Shown here: positions 35,901 to 44,838 of the stretch, one piece after another
Position numbering within the stretch: position 1 is the first letter of the stretch
Layout: each line of letters opens with the position of its first letter
NCBI GenBank assembly: GCA_037445225.1
Contig: JBBIKW010000005.1
Location: forward strand, 62,001-126,000
Direction: 5' to 3'
Length of the DNA: 64,000 bases
Origin: M3007 sp037445225
GTDB taxonomy: Bacteria > Bacteroidota > Bacteroidia > Chitinophagales > Saprospiraceae
The notes under the pieces: model-generated
What the model saw: only the letters and a program-made list of their open reading frames with translations
What the model was told of the DNA's origin: nothing
Database searches by the model: none
Made by a program: the position numbers and the translations under genes

Positions 35901-38900
35901 TGGCGTCGCAGTTGTCGGAAACCGTAGGCTGGACGATGGGCGGGATGTTGTCGCAGCTGACCGTGAGGTTGGGCGGCACGGAGGTAAAGGTCGGTGGGAT
36001 GAGGTCGCGCACGGTAATTTTTTGCGACGATGTAGCGGCATTACCGCAGTTGTCTACCGCCGTCCACCAGCGGATGAGCGTATAAGTGTCTGGACAAGAG
36101 CCGTCTACGCGCTCCTCCTTGTCGAAGGTAATGGTCACAGCAGCGTCGCAGTCGTCGGTGGCCGTAGGCGTTCCGATCGCAGGAACGGCCTCGCAAGAAA
36201 CGGTGAGGTTGGGCGGCACGAAGATAAACACCGGCGACGCAATATCGCGGACGACGATCACCTGTTGAGTGCTCTGGGTATTTCCGCATACGTCCTTGGC
36301 GGTCCATCGGCGGATGAGCGTGTAGGTGTCCGGACAAGGGCCATCGACGCGCGCTTCCCCGTCGTAGGTGATAGCGACATCCGCTGTGCAATTGTCCGTC
36401 GCTGTAGGAGAAGCTACAGCGGGAATGTCGGCACAGCTCACCGTGACATCTGCAGGCGAGAAGGTGAAGATGGGTTTGGTAGTATCCTCCACGGTTAAGC
36501 GTTGCTCAGCCGTAGCCACGTTTCCACAGTTGTCTACCGCCGTCCAGCGGCGAACGATAACGCCGCCACTCGAACAGTCGGTGTCTATCTGTAGATCAGT
36601 CGTCAAACTTACACTGACGTTAGCATCGCAGTTGTCGGAAACGATGGGATCGCTGATGTCGGGAATATCGTCGCAATTGACTGTGGCGTCGGGCGGTACG
36701 AAAGTAAACAAAGGAGGGGTCTGATCGCGTACCGCAATCACTTGAACCGTCGAAGCGACGTTCCCGCAGCGATCGGTAGCCGTCCAGCGGCGCTGAAGCA
36801 AATACGCATCTGGGCAGCTCCCGTTAATACGTGTTTCGCCGACATAGTCGATCTGGACGTCGGCATCGCAATTGTCGACGGCGGTGGGAACTCCTACGGC
36901 TGGGACATTCTCACAGCTTACCGTCAGGTCTTCCGGAACGGCGGTGAACACCGGAGGCTCGGTGTCTCGAACCGTGATCTTCTGTACAGCGGAGGCGGTG
37001 TTTGCACATTCATCCACCGCCGTCCACTGTCGCAGGAGCGTGTAAGTATGCGGACATGGGCCATTCAGGCGCGTCTCGCCGTTGTACGATACTGAAGGGA
37101 CTACTGTGCAATTATCTGTAGCAGCGAGATTAGCCGGAGCAGGGACACTTTCGCAGTTTACGCTAAGGTCAGCGGGGAAATTTGCGAAGCTGGGCGGGGT
37201 ATTGTCCCGCACAGCGATGCGTTGTAAGGCTGTGCTCGTATTTCCGCAATTGTCCGTGGCCGTCCAGCGGCGCGTTAGGATGTATTCGTTTGGACAGTTG
37301 CCGTTGAGGCGCGTTTCTCCTTCGTAGGTGATGTCGACGCTGGCATCGCAGTTATCGGTAGCCGTAGGTTGTCCTGCCGTCGGCACGGCGTCGCAGCTGG
37401 TAGTGATATCTGCTGGAACAAAGGAGAACACCGGCGGCGTCTGGTCGCGCACTGCGATGAGTTGCTCTGCCGTTGCCGTGTTGCCGCAAAGGTCGGTAGC
37501 TGTCCATCGGCGACGAAGGGCATAGCTGTCGGCGCAGGTGCCGTCGATGCGCACTTCGCCGTTGTAGGTAATGTCTACGTCGTTAGCGCAGTTGTCGATA
37601 GCTTTAGCCAATCCAGGAGCTGGTATGTTGTCGCAGCTGACGGTGACGGCTTGTGGGACGAGGACGAATACGGGCCGCGTGGTGTCTTGTACCGTGAGTT
37701 TTTGCTCTGCCGTTGCCGTGTTGCCGCAATTGTCGGTGGCGACCCAGCGGCGAACCACCGTACCGCCGCTGGCGCAACTGCCGCTGGTTTGAGTAACGCC
37801 GACGAACGAGATGAGGACGCTGTTGTCGCAGTTGTCGGTGGCTATTGGGGTACCTAAGCTTGGGATGGCCTCACAATTGACCGTAGCATCGGAGGGAATA
37901 AACGTAAAGCTGGGAGGCGTCTGGTCGCGCACCGAAATGGCTTGCTGAGCAACGGCGGTGTTTCCGCAGTTATCTACAGCTACCCAGCGGCGAATGAGGG
38001 TATAGCTGTCTGCACAGGCTCCGTCTACACGAGTCTGGCCTTCATAGAGTACGTTTACTGCGCCGTCACAGTTGTCGGTGGCAATAGGGTTGCCTACGGT
38101 AGGGATGGCCTCACAGCTGACGGTGACGTCGGAGGGCACGAAGGTGAATGCGGGAGGCGTTATGTCGCGAACGGTAAGGACTTGCTCAGCTGTGCGGGTA
38201 TTGCCGCATTGGTCGACGGCCGTCCAGCGGCGCGTAAGCACGTAGCTATCTGCGCAGTTGCCATCGATGCGCGTTTGCCCGTCGTAGTTTAGGGTTACCG
38301 ATGCGGAGCAGTTGTCTACCGCTACGGGTGTGCCCACCGGAGGAATAGCCTCACATGAGACGTTGGTGCTGGCCGGAACGAAGGTAAAGTTAGGCGCTTC
38401 GGTGTCGCGCACCGCGATTGTCTGGGTGGCGATGCTGCTGTTGCTGCAGCCATCGGAGGCTTTCCACCGGCGCAGCAAGGTGTAATTGTTAGGACAGGAG
38501 CCTCCGACCTTTGTCTCTTCTAAGTACTCCACAGTTACGTCGGCGGAGCAATTGTCGGAAGCCTTTGGGCTGGCTACGGACGGGATAGCGCTGCATTCTA
38601 CCGTCTCATCTGCTGGAAAGTCCGTGAACGACGGCGGCGTCTGGTCGCGCACTGCAATGCTTTGTGTCGCCGTGGCAGTATTGTTGCATTGATCTACTGC
38701 CGTCCATTGGCGCACCAACACGTAGGTGTTAGGACAATTGCCATCGATGCGCGTTTGTCCGTTATAGACTATGCTGACAGTGATGTCGCAGTTGTCGGTG
38801 GCGGTAGGAGCGCCTACAGCAGGGATGGCCTCACAGCTCACTGTGGAATGGGCAGGAACGGAGGTAAAGGCAGGAGCGGTGAAATCTTGGACGACGATCA

Positions 38901-40935
38901 CCTGCTCGGCGCTAGCCGTATTGCCGCAGTTGTCGGTGGCCGTCCAGTGGCGGCGCAAGATGTAATTATTTGGGCAGTTGCCGTCGGTGCGCGTTTGTCC
39001 GTTGTAGACTATGCTGACAGCGATATCGCAGTTATCGGTTGCGGTAGGCGTGCCTACGGCAGGGATGGCCTCGCAGCTCACCGTTAAAGCGGGCGGCACA
39101 GAAGTGAAGGTCGGCGGCGTATTGTCTTGTACCGTGATTACCTGCTCCGCTACAGCTGTATTGCCGCAGTTGTCGGTGGCTGTCCAGCGGCGGCGCAGTG
39201 TGTACTGGTCGACGCAAGGGCCATCTGCTCGGGTCTCGCCGCCATAAGTAATTGTCACGGCACCGCCACAGTTGTCTGTGGCGGTGGGGGTGCCTATGGG
39301 AGGGATGGATTGGCAGTTGACTGCTACATCGGCTGGCACCCAGGTAAAGGTTGGGCTCTGGTTGTCGACCACTCGTATGAGCTGGGTGGCTGTGGCGCTG
39401 TTGCCGGCGGCGTCGAAGGCGCGGTAAGTGCGCAGGATGCGCAGGGTATCGCTCGGACATCCGCTGCCGGCAATTGGGACGTCGCTAACGTGTACTACCG
39501 ACGTCACTGCACAGTTGTCTGTTGCCGGCACGGCACTAGGAGCAGGAGCAGGGATGGCATTAGGGCAGTCAATACCGGTAATAGGGGATAAATTGCTCGC
39601 CACTGGGGGTTGTGTGTCGGCTACGCGCACGGTAAAGGTGCACGTGACGACGTTGGCACCGTCGTCTACTCGATAGGTAGCGGTGGTGATGCCGCTGAAG
39701 AAGGGTATGCGATTAGATAATTGGCCTTCTCCACTACCGGTAGTAGCACCGCTGAGCGAGTAGGTGACGCCTACGGTAGGGCAGTTGTCGCTGAATACGG
39801 CGTCGATATTAGGTATCAAGGTGGTGCACAATCCTAAGTTGGCCGTCCCTACAGCATTGGGAGGGCAGCTGAGCGTAGGTGGTACGTTGTCCTGTACCGG
39901 AACCGTAAAGGTGTGCACTCCCACACAGCCCTTGCTATCGGTGATCGTCACTGTGTAAGTTCCACCGGGTACATTGGAGAGATTTCTTGTCGTGTCGCCA
40001 TTCGACCACAGGTAAGAATACGGAGGGGTGCCTCCCGACACGGTTACGTGTAGTGCGCCTGTTGGAACGTCTAGGCAAGGCACTGGAGTTGCCGTAGCGG
40101 TAGCTTGAATAGCCGTATTAAGCGTAATGGTCCTAATGCCGTCGCACGTAAGCAGGTAGGCATCCGTACCGTCGTAGGGTTTGAAGATGGCGGACATTTG
40201 GGCGCGGTAGCTACTGGTCTGAGTAGGTGTCACCACGTGTGGCCCTTTACCCGGACCGATATTGGGCGACCACAAGACGCTGTAGTTGAGGTCACCACTG
40301 GTGATGACGCTCAAGCGCACCGTGTCGCCGGGCTGGCAGATAGTGCCGTCGTCGGGAATCCCCGACTGCTCTTGAGCTACAATATACGCGTTGCAGCAAA
40401 TGCCTATGTGCGTCACGCAGCCGGCGTTGTTGACATCCGAAAAAGCGTGCGGCGCTGTACTGCCGTTGCAGTCGACCACTTTTTTGTTATCGAAGTAAAG
40501 CGCTCGAAGCGAGTTACAGTCCGGCGCATTGCTCGAAAGAGGGCGAAACTTTCCACCGTTGATGAGCACCACCTTAGCATCGATGCCAAGCTTTAGGTAG
40601 GCATTTGCCGTCCATTGGATGACGCCCCCGTCGACTAAAAGCAACCCTTGAAAGGGAACGAAGCCGATAATGGGCTCGTAGTTGACGTTGACCAAGAACG
40701 AATCTCGGATGATGATGGTGTCGGTGCCCGCAGGACAACTGCCAAAGGGGTTATCCGAGGCCCGAATGAAGTGGTTAAAAACGCACGTCTGGGCCTCTAT
40801 GTGTGGTAGGGAGGGAAATCCTAGAAGCGCTCCCAGTAGGAAGACCCATGGGGGTGAAATAGGGCGGATTGCGGGAAGAGAAAGAGAGCGGAAGGTCGGT
40901 AGGACTTGCATGCTCCAGCTGTACAGATGCCACAT
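32974..40935 (-). CDS. Giant secreted repeat protein (HYR-type) with gliding-motility-associated C-terminal domain
   Basis: A 2,653-residue surface protein. Signal peptide ends near IEAQTC; an internal ATG eight codons in is an equally good start. N-terminal part (about 60-370) has an SprB-like segment SYLWSNGDTTRNLSNVPGGTYTVTITDSKGC. Two HYR-type domains follow, then 17 tandem four-cysteine repeats of exactly 80 residues, then about six HYR domains, a PKD/Ig-like region and a Cadherin-like segment. It ends with the T9SS type-B domain CTYIPNVITPNDDGINDYLEI ... NQWGDKVY ... GTYFYFF. It is probably an adhesin or extracellular matrix protein exported with the help of the neighbouring PorP/SprF protein. 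Confidence 0.92.
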   Translation of the reverse strand: MWHLYSWSMQVLPTFRSLSLPAIRPISPPWVFLLGALLGFPSLPHIEAQTCVFNHFIRASDNPFGSCPAGTDTIIIRDSFLVNVNYEPIIGFVPFQGLLLVDGGVIQWTANAYLKLGIDAKVVLINGGKFRPLSSNAPDCNSLRALYFDNKKVVDCNGSTAPHAFSDVNNAGCVTHIGICCNAYIVAQEQSGIPDDGTICQPGDTVRLSVITSGDLNYSVLWSPNIGPGKGPHVVTPTQTSSYRAQMSAIFKPYDGTDAYLLTCDGIRTITLNTAIQATATATPVPCLDVPTGALHVTVSGGTPPYSYLWSNGDTTRNLSNVPGGTYTVTITDSKGCVGVHTFTVPVQDNVPPTLSCPPNAVGTANLGLCTTLIPNIDAVFSDNCPTVGVTYSLSGATTGSGEGQLSNRIPFFSGITTATYRVDDGANVVTCTFTVRVADTQPPVASNLSPITGIDCPNAIPAPAPSAVPATDNCAVTSVVHVSDVPIAGSGCPSDTLRILRTYRAFDAAGNSATATQLIRVVDNQSPTFTWVPADVAVNCQSIPPIGTPTATDNCGGAVTITYGGETRADGPCVDQYTLRRRWTATDNCGNTAVAEQVITVQDNTPPTFTSVPPALTVSCEAIPAVGTPTATDNCDIAVSIVYNGQTRTDGNCPNNYILRRHWTATDNCGNTASAEQVIVVQDFTAPAFTSVPAHSTVSCEAIPAVGAPTATDNCDITVSIVYNGQTRIDGNCPNTYVLVRQWTAVDQCNNTATATQSIAVRDQTPPSFTDFPADETVECSAIPSVASPKASDNCSADVTVEYLEETKVGGSCPNNYTLLRRWKASDGCSNSSIATQTIAVRDTEAPNFTFVPASTNVSCEAIPPVGTPVAVDNCSASVTLNYDGQTRIDGNCADSYVLTRRWTAVDQCGNTRTAEQVLTVRDITPPAFTFVPSDVTVSCEAIPTVGNPIATDNCDGAVNVLYEGQTRVDGACADSYTLIRRWVAVDNCGNTAVAQQAISVRDQTPPSFTFIPSDATVNCEAIPSLGTPIATDNCDNSVLISFVGVTQTSGSCASGGTVVRRWVATDNCGNTATAEQKLTVQDTTRPVFVLVPQAVTVSCDNIPAPGLAKAIDNCANDVDITYNGEVRIDGTCADSYALRRRWTATDLCGNTATAEQLIAVRDQTPPVFSFVPADITTSCDAVPTAGQPTATDNCDASVDITYEGETRLNGNCPNEYILTRRWTATDNCGNTSTALQRIAVRDNTPPSFANFPADLSVNCESVPAPANLAATDNCTVVPSVSYNGETRLNGPCPHTYTLLRQWTAVDECANTASAVQKITVRDTEPPVFTAVPEDLTVSCENVPAVGVPTAVDNCDADVQIDYVGETRINGSCPDAYLLQRRWTATDRCGNVASTVQVIAVRDQTPPLFTFVPPDATVNCDDIPDISDPIVSDNCDANVSVSLTTDLQIDTDCSSGGVIVRRWTAVDNCGNVATAEQRLTVEDTTKPIFTFSPADVTVSCADIPAVASPTATDNCTADVAITYDGEARVDGPCPDTYTLIRRWTAKDVCGNTQSTQQVIVVRDIASPVFIFVPPNLTVSCEAVPAIGTPTATDDCDAAVTITFDKEERVDGSCPDTYTLIRWWTAVDNCGNAATSSQKITVRDLIPPTFTSVPPNLTVSCDNIPPIVQPTVSDNCDANVEVVLLGEERGSGPCPHTYTLTRRWMASDNCGNSATAEQTLLIEDKTPPTFTSVPANATVECSAVPSIAIPIATDNCSFAPTINYLGETRIDGNCPDAYTLVRRWQATDECGNTKTAQQVITVRDTAPPTFTDIPADATVSCDAVPAPAQPTATDKCDVGVSIQYDGETIASTTGSGTYLLQRRWTAVDNCGNTAQITQKISVRDTAPPTLTCPPHVNVPANAATCSQAVTFAQPLVVDNCDAQPPLAGNVASGSVFPIGTTVAVFQAADDSGNSATCSFLIAVYDTTAPKLVNCPTDFTVTAPAGQCEAKAFWDDPLVVDPCDPYPITPVSSVASGSILPTGHTTVVYSAKDSTGNVMSCSFVVTVEEKVPPVLINCPGDIVLYTNNCSAPATWTAPQVSDNCSAITVSSSHLPGSVFPETTTIVTYTATDTWGNTAACSFAVTVIDTVAPSFSGCPKDTVLSSNGACSTAVYWEMPTASDNCAPTPTVTASSQPGDLYPVGHTLVTVTVKDPSGNTDTCAFRITVIGPPLGFDNIPANQSFIGCSAIATWTPPVPTGVCAPATVTATHQPGDTFPVGTTVVVYTVSDTLGYSATASFTITVTESIPPAFACPVSPAVADISGAIVSDPSHFLNDAQAVNSCDGAVLSFDLPAASDNCGTPSVEQIGGPKTGVFFPIGTHQLSFLASDAAGNTSVCSITVVVNPLSPLAPQVSDKIGCAGDDIVISTPVIPGATYIWTGPKPPYPNSNNVLIENLDPSLTGIYTVQAIVNGCYTPIDTALVRIGKKPKAVDDLDFEAETNGLLEGFSVLSNDTYESDDFTVTVVGLLAGLTDLGNGLFTYEAGPNNGRVHFIYRLCSAACPDLCSDAVVTITVRESFCTYIPNVITPNDDGINDYLEIPCLNTDLYPNNRLIIYNQWGDKVYEAAPYSNDPAHAWRGTFEGRQGRPLPDGTYFYFFQPAPDRKPISGYIEIFR
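35287..39366 (-). repeat. 17 tandem repeats of exactly 240 bp (80 residues)
   Basis: Each unit begins DxTPPxF and contains SCxxIP, TDNCD, a GxCP and RRWTAxDNCGNTA, with four conserved cysteines. Starting at the D codon 39366 and ending at 35287, the length is 4,080 bp, i.e. 17 x 240 without one indel. The DNA copies have diverged, so expansion is not recent, but unit length is under strict constraint. Likely a stiff disulfide-stabilised rod. Confidence 0.9.
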
Positions 40936-41183
40936 AACTTTAGAAAAAGACGAAGTGCGACTGTTTCAGGTATCGTGAGGACGGGCTTTCTTCACCATTC
41001 CCAAAAAAAGTGGGAGATAAAGAGCGTCTTCGCATGAGACCATCGGTCAGCCTGGGCAGGAGGAATACGGTGTGGAAGAAGATTGTCCTTTTTTGCCGCT
41101 AAAAGGTATGGCAGGGGAAAAAGCTGGTCGATTTTACTGGCGGGATTTGAAAGAAAGCGGCATTTAAAACGAGAAAGCGGCTA

Positions 41184-41191
41184 CAAAAGTA
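41184..41191 (-). promoter_or_regulatory. -7 box TACTTTTG, giant gene
   Basis: Fits TAnnTTTG on the minus strand. No better box lies nearer to the start at 40935, so this is the best candidate promoter, with a long leader. Confidence 0.4.
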
Positions 41192-41315
41192 TGGTTTTTG
41201 GTTTTTAGAAGCGCTGCCAATAATGTGCCAAAACGCATCTTTAACGTTCTATTTGAAAGCCATTTACAAAACCGGTCGTTTTGCTACCCTTGCTCAGAGT
41301 GCCGAGGAGAAAGAA

Positions 41316-41323
41316 TACCTTTG
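41316..41323 (+). promoter_or_regulatory. -7 box TACCTTTG, DUF1573 gene
   Basis: Perfect TAnnTTTG box 25 bp before the ATG at 41348. It rules out the longer upstream frame beginning at 41198, because the box would then lie inside the coding sequence. Confidence 0.7.
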
Positions 41324-41347
41324 CGCCCGGGCAAACTCAGGTTGCTT

Positions 41348-41962
41348 ATGGCTTTGTGGCTCGGGCGCATCGGTATGGTTTCGCTCTTTTGGGTGTGGGC
41401 AGCAGGAGTTATCTGTGCGCAGCCGGTGGCTGATATCCGTCCGCAGCTTAAAGCACTGACGGAGCAACAGCGCGCAGAACTCTTTAACTATTTTCGCCAT
41501 CTGCGAGTACAGGTAGCGGATCAGGCGCAGCACGCTTATGAGCAGTTGACCGAACCGCAAAAAAGGCGCGTGATCGATTTGCTGGATTTTTATCGCCGTT
41601 CAGGTCAGGAGGAATTGCTGGCCAGAGTCGTCTGGAGTCCAGATACCCTCGTATTGGGCGACATGGTAGAGGGGACCGTTCGCATAGACTCGTTTCGAGT
41701 GACCAATGTGGGGGAATATCCCTATAGGATAGAGAGCACTTGGGCTACTTGCGACTGCGCAGTGGTTTATGCTCCGGATTATCCCATTATGCCCGGCACG
41801 TCGGCGGTTTTGCGCGTAGAGTTTAAGAGCCATGGAAAGCTGGGGCAGAGTCACCCCGTTGTTGTTGTTTTCGATAACTCGGAGCCCAATAAGCGCCATA
41901 TTCTTTACGTAAAAGCCCACATTTCAGCCCGAAAAAAGGTACTCTTTCCCTGGGACAATTGA
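41348..41962 (+). CDS. DUF1573 domain protein
   Basis: A 204-residue exported protein with a signal peptide (MVSLFWVWAAGVICAQ). A helical middle part (LTEQQRAELFNYF ... RRVIDLLDFYRRSG) precedes an Ig-like DUF1573 domain of about 90 residues (DSFRVTNVGEYPYRIESTWATCDCAV, then PGTSAVLRVEFKSHGKLGQSHPVVVVFDNSE). DUF1573 proteins are common periplasmic or secreted proteins of Bacteroidota with no settled function. The -7 box at 41316-41323 fixes the start. Confidence 0.85.
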   Translation: MALWLGRIGMVSLFWVWAAGVICAQPVADIRPQLKALTEQQRAELFNYFRHLRVQVADQAQHAYEQLTEPQKRRVIDLLDFYRRSGQEELLARVVWSPDTLVLGDMVEGTVRIDSFRVTNVGEYPYRIESTWATCDCAVVYAPDYPIMPGTSAVLRVEFKSHGKLGQSHPVVVVFDNSEPNKRHILYVKAHISARKKVLFPWDN

Positions 41963-42029
41963 ACGCCGTTGTGGAGTACTGAACCATTTTGCTAGGTACT
42001 CGTTGTGACGCCAATTGCGTCAAGGTGTC

Positions 42030-42740
42030 ATGCGTTTTCAGGGAAAAAATTTTGTTGTTATCGGAGCGTCGTCGGGCATTGGCGCGGAGCTCGCTCGCCT
42101 ATTGAGCGAGGAAGGAGCCCATCTTTTCACGTACAGCCGGCGGCCAGCGACGCATTTGCCGGCCTCTGCTCAGTGGTATCCAGTAGATATTGAGACCGCT
42201 GATTTTTCACTAAGGGCGCTGCCCGAGCTCATCCATGGTTTTGTGTATTGTCCGGGAAGCATCACGTTAAAGCCTTTTTCGCGCATCCGCGTCGAGGACT
42301 TTCGCAGAGAATTAGAGATCAATGTTGTTGGGGCTTTTCGGTCGCTTCAGCAGGTATATCCCGGCTTAAAAGCTGCGGGTTCCGGCAGCAGCGCTGTGTT
42401 GTTTAGCACAGTGGCGGTGCATACCGGCCTGCCGTTTCACAGCAGCATTGCGGCGGCGAAGGCTGCTGTAGAGGGTTTGGTGCGAGCCTTAGCCGCCGAA
42501 TGGGCTCCTGCGGTGCGAATCAACGCTATCGCGCCGACCTTGACCGACACGCCGCTGGCGGCAGCGCTATTGAATACCGACGAAAAACGCCAAAATGCCG
42601 CACTGCGACATCCTCTGCGGCGGATCGCTACACCCACAGACATCGCTCAGGTGGCTTGTTTCCTCCTCTCCGACGCAGCGCAGCTCGTTACCGGCCAAGT
42701 GTGGGAAGTAGACGGAGGATTGGGGAGGCTGAAGGTGTAG
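42030..42740 (+). CDS. SDR-family oxidoreductase with atypical active site
   Basis: A 236-residue short-chain dehydrogenase/reductase. Cofactor motif FVVIGASSGIGAELARLL near the N-terminus, the NVVG segment in place of the usual NAG-type region, and SSAVLFSTVAVHTGLPFHSSIAAAKAAVEGLVRALAAEW in the catalytic part (described only; about residues 130-165). The YxxxK motif reads IAAAK, so the tyrosine is absent, although the lysine is present. The C-terminus has PLRRIATPTDIAQVACFLLSDAAQLVTGQVWEVDGG, typical of classical SDR. Start at 42030 (MRFQGKNFVVIGASS) preferred over an upstream ATG. Function unknown. Confidence 0.88.
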   Translation: MRFQGKNFVVIGASSGIGAELARLLSEEGAHLFTYSRRPATHLPASAQWYPVDIETADFSLRALPELIHGFVYCPGSITLKPFSRIRVEDFRRELEINVVGAFRSLQQVYPGLKAAGSGSSAVLFSTVAVHTGLPFHSSIAAAKAAVEGLVRALAAEWAPAVRINAIAPTLTDTPLAAALLNTDEKRQNAALRHPLRRIATPTDIAQVACFLLSDAAQLVTGQVWEVDGGLGRLKV

Positions 42741-42875
42741 TTCATCCGACTTCATTAAAATATCCTTTTGAAATAGGTCGATTTTAAAAGGGCTGTTTTC
42801 GCTTTTATTTTAAAACGTATCGAGATTTCACAAATGAAGTTTTAGATCCGACAGCTTATCTGCTCGAAGATGCTG

Positions 42876-42883
42876 TACCTTTG
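42876..42883 (+). promoter_or_regulatory. -7 box TACCTTTG, typA
   Basis: Perfect TAnnTTTG box, 20 bp before the typA start at 42904. Confidence 0.7.
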
Positions 42884-42903
42884 CGGCGCATTTTTCTGAC
42901 GCA

Positions 42904-44721
42904 ATGAAAATGAATACGATTCGAAACATCGCTATTATCGCCCATGTCGACCATGGGAAGACTACGCTGGTAGACAAGATGATCCACGCTGCGCGCGTGT
43001 TCAAAGCCCACGAGGTTACTGGAGAGCTCATCTTAGATAACAACGATTTGGAGCGCGAGCGCGGCATTACCATCTTGGCCAAGAATATCGCCATTCATTA
43101 TAAAGGAGTTAAGATTAACGTCATCGATACTCCCGGCCACGCGGATTTTGGTGGAGAGGTAGAGCGCGTACTCAACATGGCAGACGGCGTACTGCTGTTG
43201 GTAGACGCCTTTGAAGGTCCCATGCCGCAGACGCGTTTTGTGCTGCAGAAGGCCCTACAAATGGGTAAAAAAGTGATCGTCGTGATCAACAAGGTGGACA
43301 AGCCCAACTGCAATCCGGACTGGGCGCACGAGCAAGTGTTTGACCTCATGTTCTCGTTGGGCGCCAACGACGAACAATTGGACTTTCCCGTGGTGTTCGG
43401 CTCTGCAAAGCAGGGTTGGATGAGCTGCGACTGGAAAAACCCGCATGCCGACATTACTCCCTTGCTCGACGCGATCCTTCGCCACATACCGCCGCCTCAA
43501 ACGGAAGAAGGCAGCCTTCAAATGCTCATCACTTCGCTGGACTATTCCAGCTATGTCGGACGCATCGCTATCGGTCGGCTTTGGCGCGGCTGTCTGACGG
43601 CTGGTCAATTAGTCTCGCTTGTGAAGAAGGACGGCACAGCACAAAAGCACCGCGTCAAACAGCTCTTTACTTTCGATGGCTTAGCGCGCCAGGAAGCAGA
43701 GCAGATAACTGCTGGAGACATCTGTGCCGTGGTGGGGCTGGAAGGATTTGAGATTGGAGATACCATTGCGGATGCGGAAATGCCGGAGGCGCTTGCGCCT
43801 ATTGCCGTGGACGAGCCGACCATGAGCATGCTGTTTACTATCAACGACTCGCCGTTTTTTGGACGGGAGGGCAAATACGTTACCAGTCGCCATATTCGCG
43901 AGCGCTTGATGCGCGAGCTGGAGAAAAATTTAGCGATGCGCATGGAGGAAACCCAGAGTGCCGACGCCTTCATCGTGTATGGCCGAGGCGTGTTGCACTT
44001 GAGCATTCTTATCGAGACGATGCGGCGCGAGGGCTATGAGATGCAAATTGGCCAGCCTACCGTCATCCTTCGCGAAATCGACGGCGTTAAACACGAGCCG
44101 GTCGAGGACATGACTATAGACGTGCCGGAACCCTATAGCGGTAAGTGCATCGAGCTAGTAACGCGCCGAAAAGGCGTGCTCAAGAGCATGGAGCCGCGAG
44201 GCGACCGTTTTCTGTTGCGCTTTGAAATTCCCTCGCGCGGTATCATTGGTCTTCGTTCTCAGCTGCTTACGGCCACTCAAGGAGAGGCTATCGTTACGCA
44301 CCGCTTTTGGGCATATGAACCTTGGAAAGGCGATATTCCAGGGCGTCAAAGTGGGTCGCTTATTGCCATGGAAACCGGCACAGCGATTGCTTACTCGTTG
44401 GACAACTTGCAGGATCGAGGCATCTTCTTTATTGAGCCAGGAGAGGAAGTCTATGAAGGGCAAGTCATCGGAGAGCACAACCGCTCTAACGACTTAGCGG
44501 TAAATGTGACCAAGACGAAAAAACTGACCAACATGCGCGCCTCCGGATCCGACGACAAAGTATCGCTGCCGCCAGCTCGACAGTTCACCCTAGAGGAGGC
44601 CCTAGAGTATATTCAAGAGGACGAGTACGTGGAAGTAACGCCTAAAAGCATTCGCCTTCGCAAGGTCTTTCTCAAAGCACACGAGCGCAAAAGAGCTCCG
44701 CGCCACATCCTTACCGCCTAA
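42904..44721 (+). CDS. typA: Ribosome-associated GTPase TypA/BipA
   Basis: A 605-residue translational GTPase of usual length. G1 AHVDHGKT, G2 RERGITIL, G3 DTPGHADFGGEVERV, G4 NKVDKPN and G5 SAKQGW are all present. The C-terminal part includes EPVEDMTIDVPEPYSGKCIELVTRRKGVL and the C-terminal BipA-specific FEIPSRGIIGLRSQLLTATQGEA. It binds the 70S ribosome and supports 50S assembly, growth at low temperature and stress responses. Monocistronic with its own -7 box. A start two codons later (MNTIRN) is possible. Confidence 0.97.
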   Translation: MKMNTIRNIAIIAHVDHGKTTLVDKMIHAARVFKAHEVTGELILDNNDLERERGITILAKNIAIHYKGVKINVIDTPGHADFGGEVERVLNMADGVLLLVDAFEGPMPQTRFVLQKALQMGKKVIVVINKVDKPNCNPDWAHEQVFDLMFSLGANDEQLDFPVVFGSAKQGWMSCDWKNPHADITPLLDAILRHIPPPQTEEGSLQMLITSLDYSSYVGRIAIGRLWRGCLTAGQLVSLVKKDGTAQKHRVKQLFTFDGLARQEAEQITAGDICAVVGLEGFEIGDTIADAEMPEALAPIAVDEPTMSMLFTINDSPFFGREGKYVTSRHIRERLMRELEKNLAMRMEETQSADAFIVYGRGVLHLSILIETMRREGYEMQIGQPTVILREIDGVKHEPVEDMTIDVPEPYSGKCIELVTRRKGVLKSMEPRGDRFLLRFEIPSRGIIGLRSQLLTATQGEAIVTHRFWAYEPWKGDIPGRQSGSLIAMETGTAIAYSLDNLQDRGIFFIEPGEEVYEGQVIGEHNRSNDLAVNVTKTKKLTNMRASGSDDKVSLPPARQFTLEEALEYIQEDEYVEVTPKSIRLRKVFLKAHERKRAPRHILTA

Positions 44722-44788
44722 CCTTTCCAGACCGAACCTCGAAAAGCCATCGAACCAAATTTACCTTACTTGATTTGCAAATAAAATC

Positions 44789-44796
44789 TATTTTTG
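44789..44796 (+). promoter_or_regulatory. -7 box TATTTTTG, queA
   Basis: Perfect TAnnTTTG box, 42 bp before the queA ATG. A TTG at 44770-44772 lies 16 bp upstream and could be the -33 element. Confidence 0.6.
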
Positions 44797-44838
44797 CCGC
44801 CATTTTGTAGCACTTTCCCCACTTTCCTGTAAAGGCTT

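Larger units (their letters stand above)
40936..41347. other. Gene-free region between the giant gene and the DUF1573 gene
   Basis: A 412-bp divergent intergenic stretch. It holds a minus-strand -7 box (41184-41191) that would drive the giant gene and a plus-strand -7 box (41316-41323) for the DUF1573 gene. The implied leader of the giant gene is about 250 bases, long enough to hold regulatory structure, but I see no obvious hairpin or riboswitch core. Confidence 0.5.

Noticed and set aside
35287..39366. Regular 240-bp periodicity as a CRISPR array or satellite
   Set aside because: The periodicity is explained by protein repeats in one long frame; units are diverged, far longer than CRISPR repeats, with no spacers.
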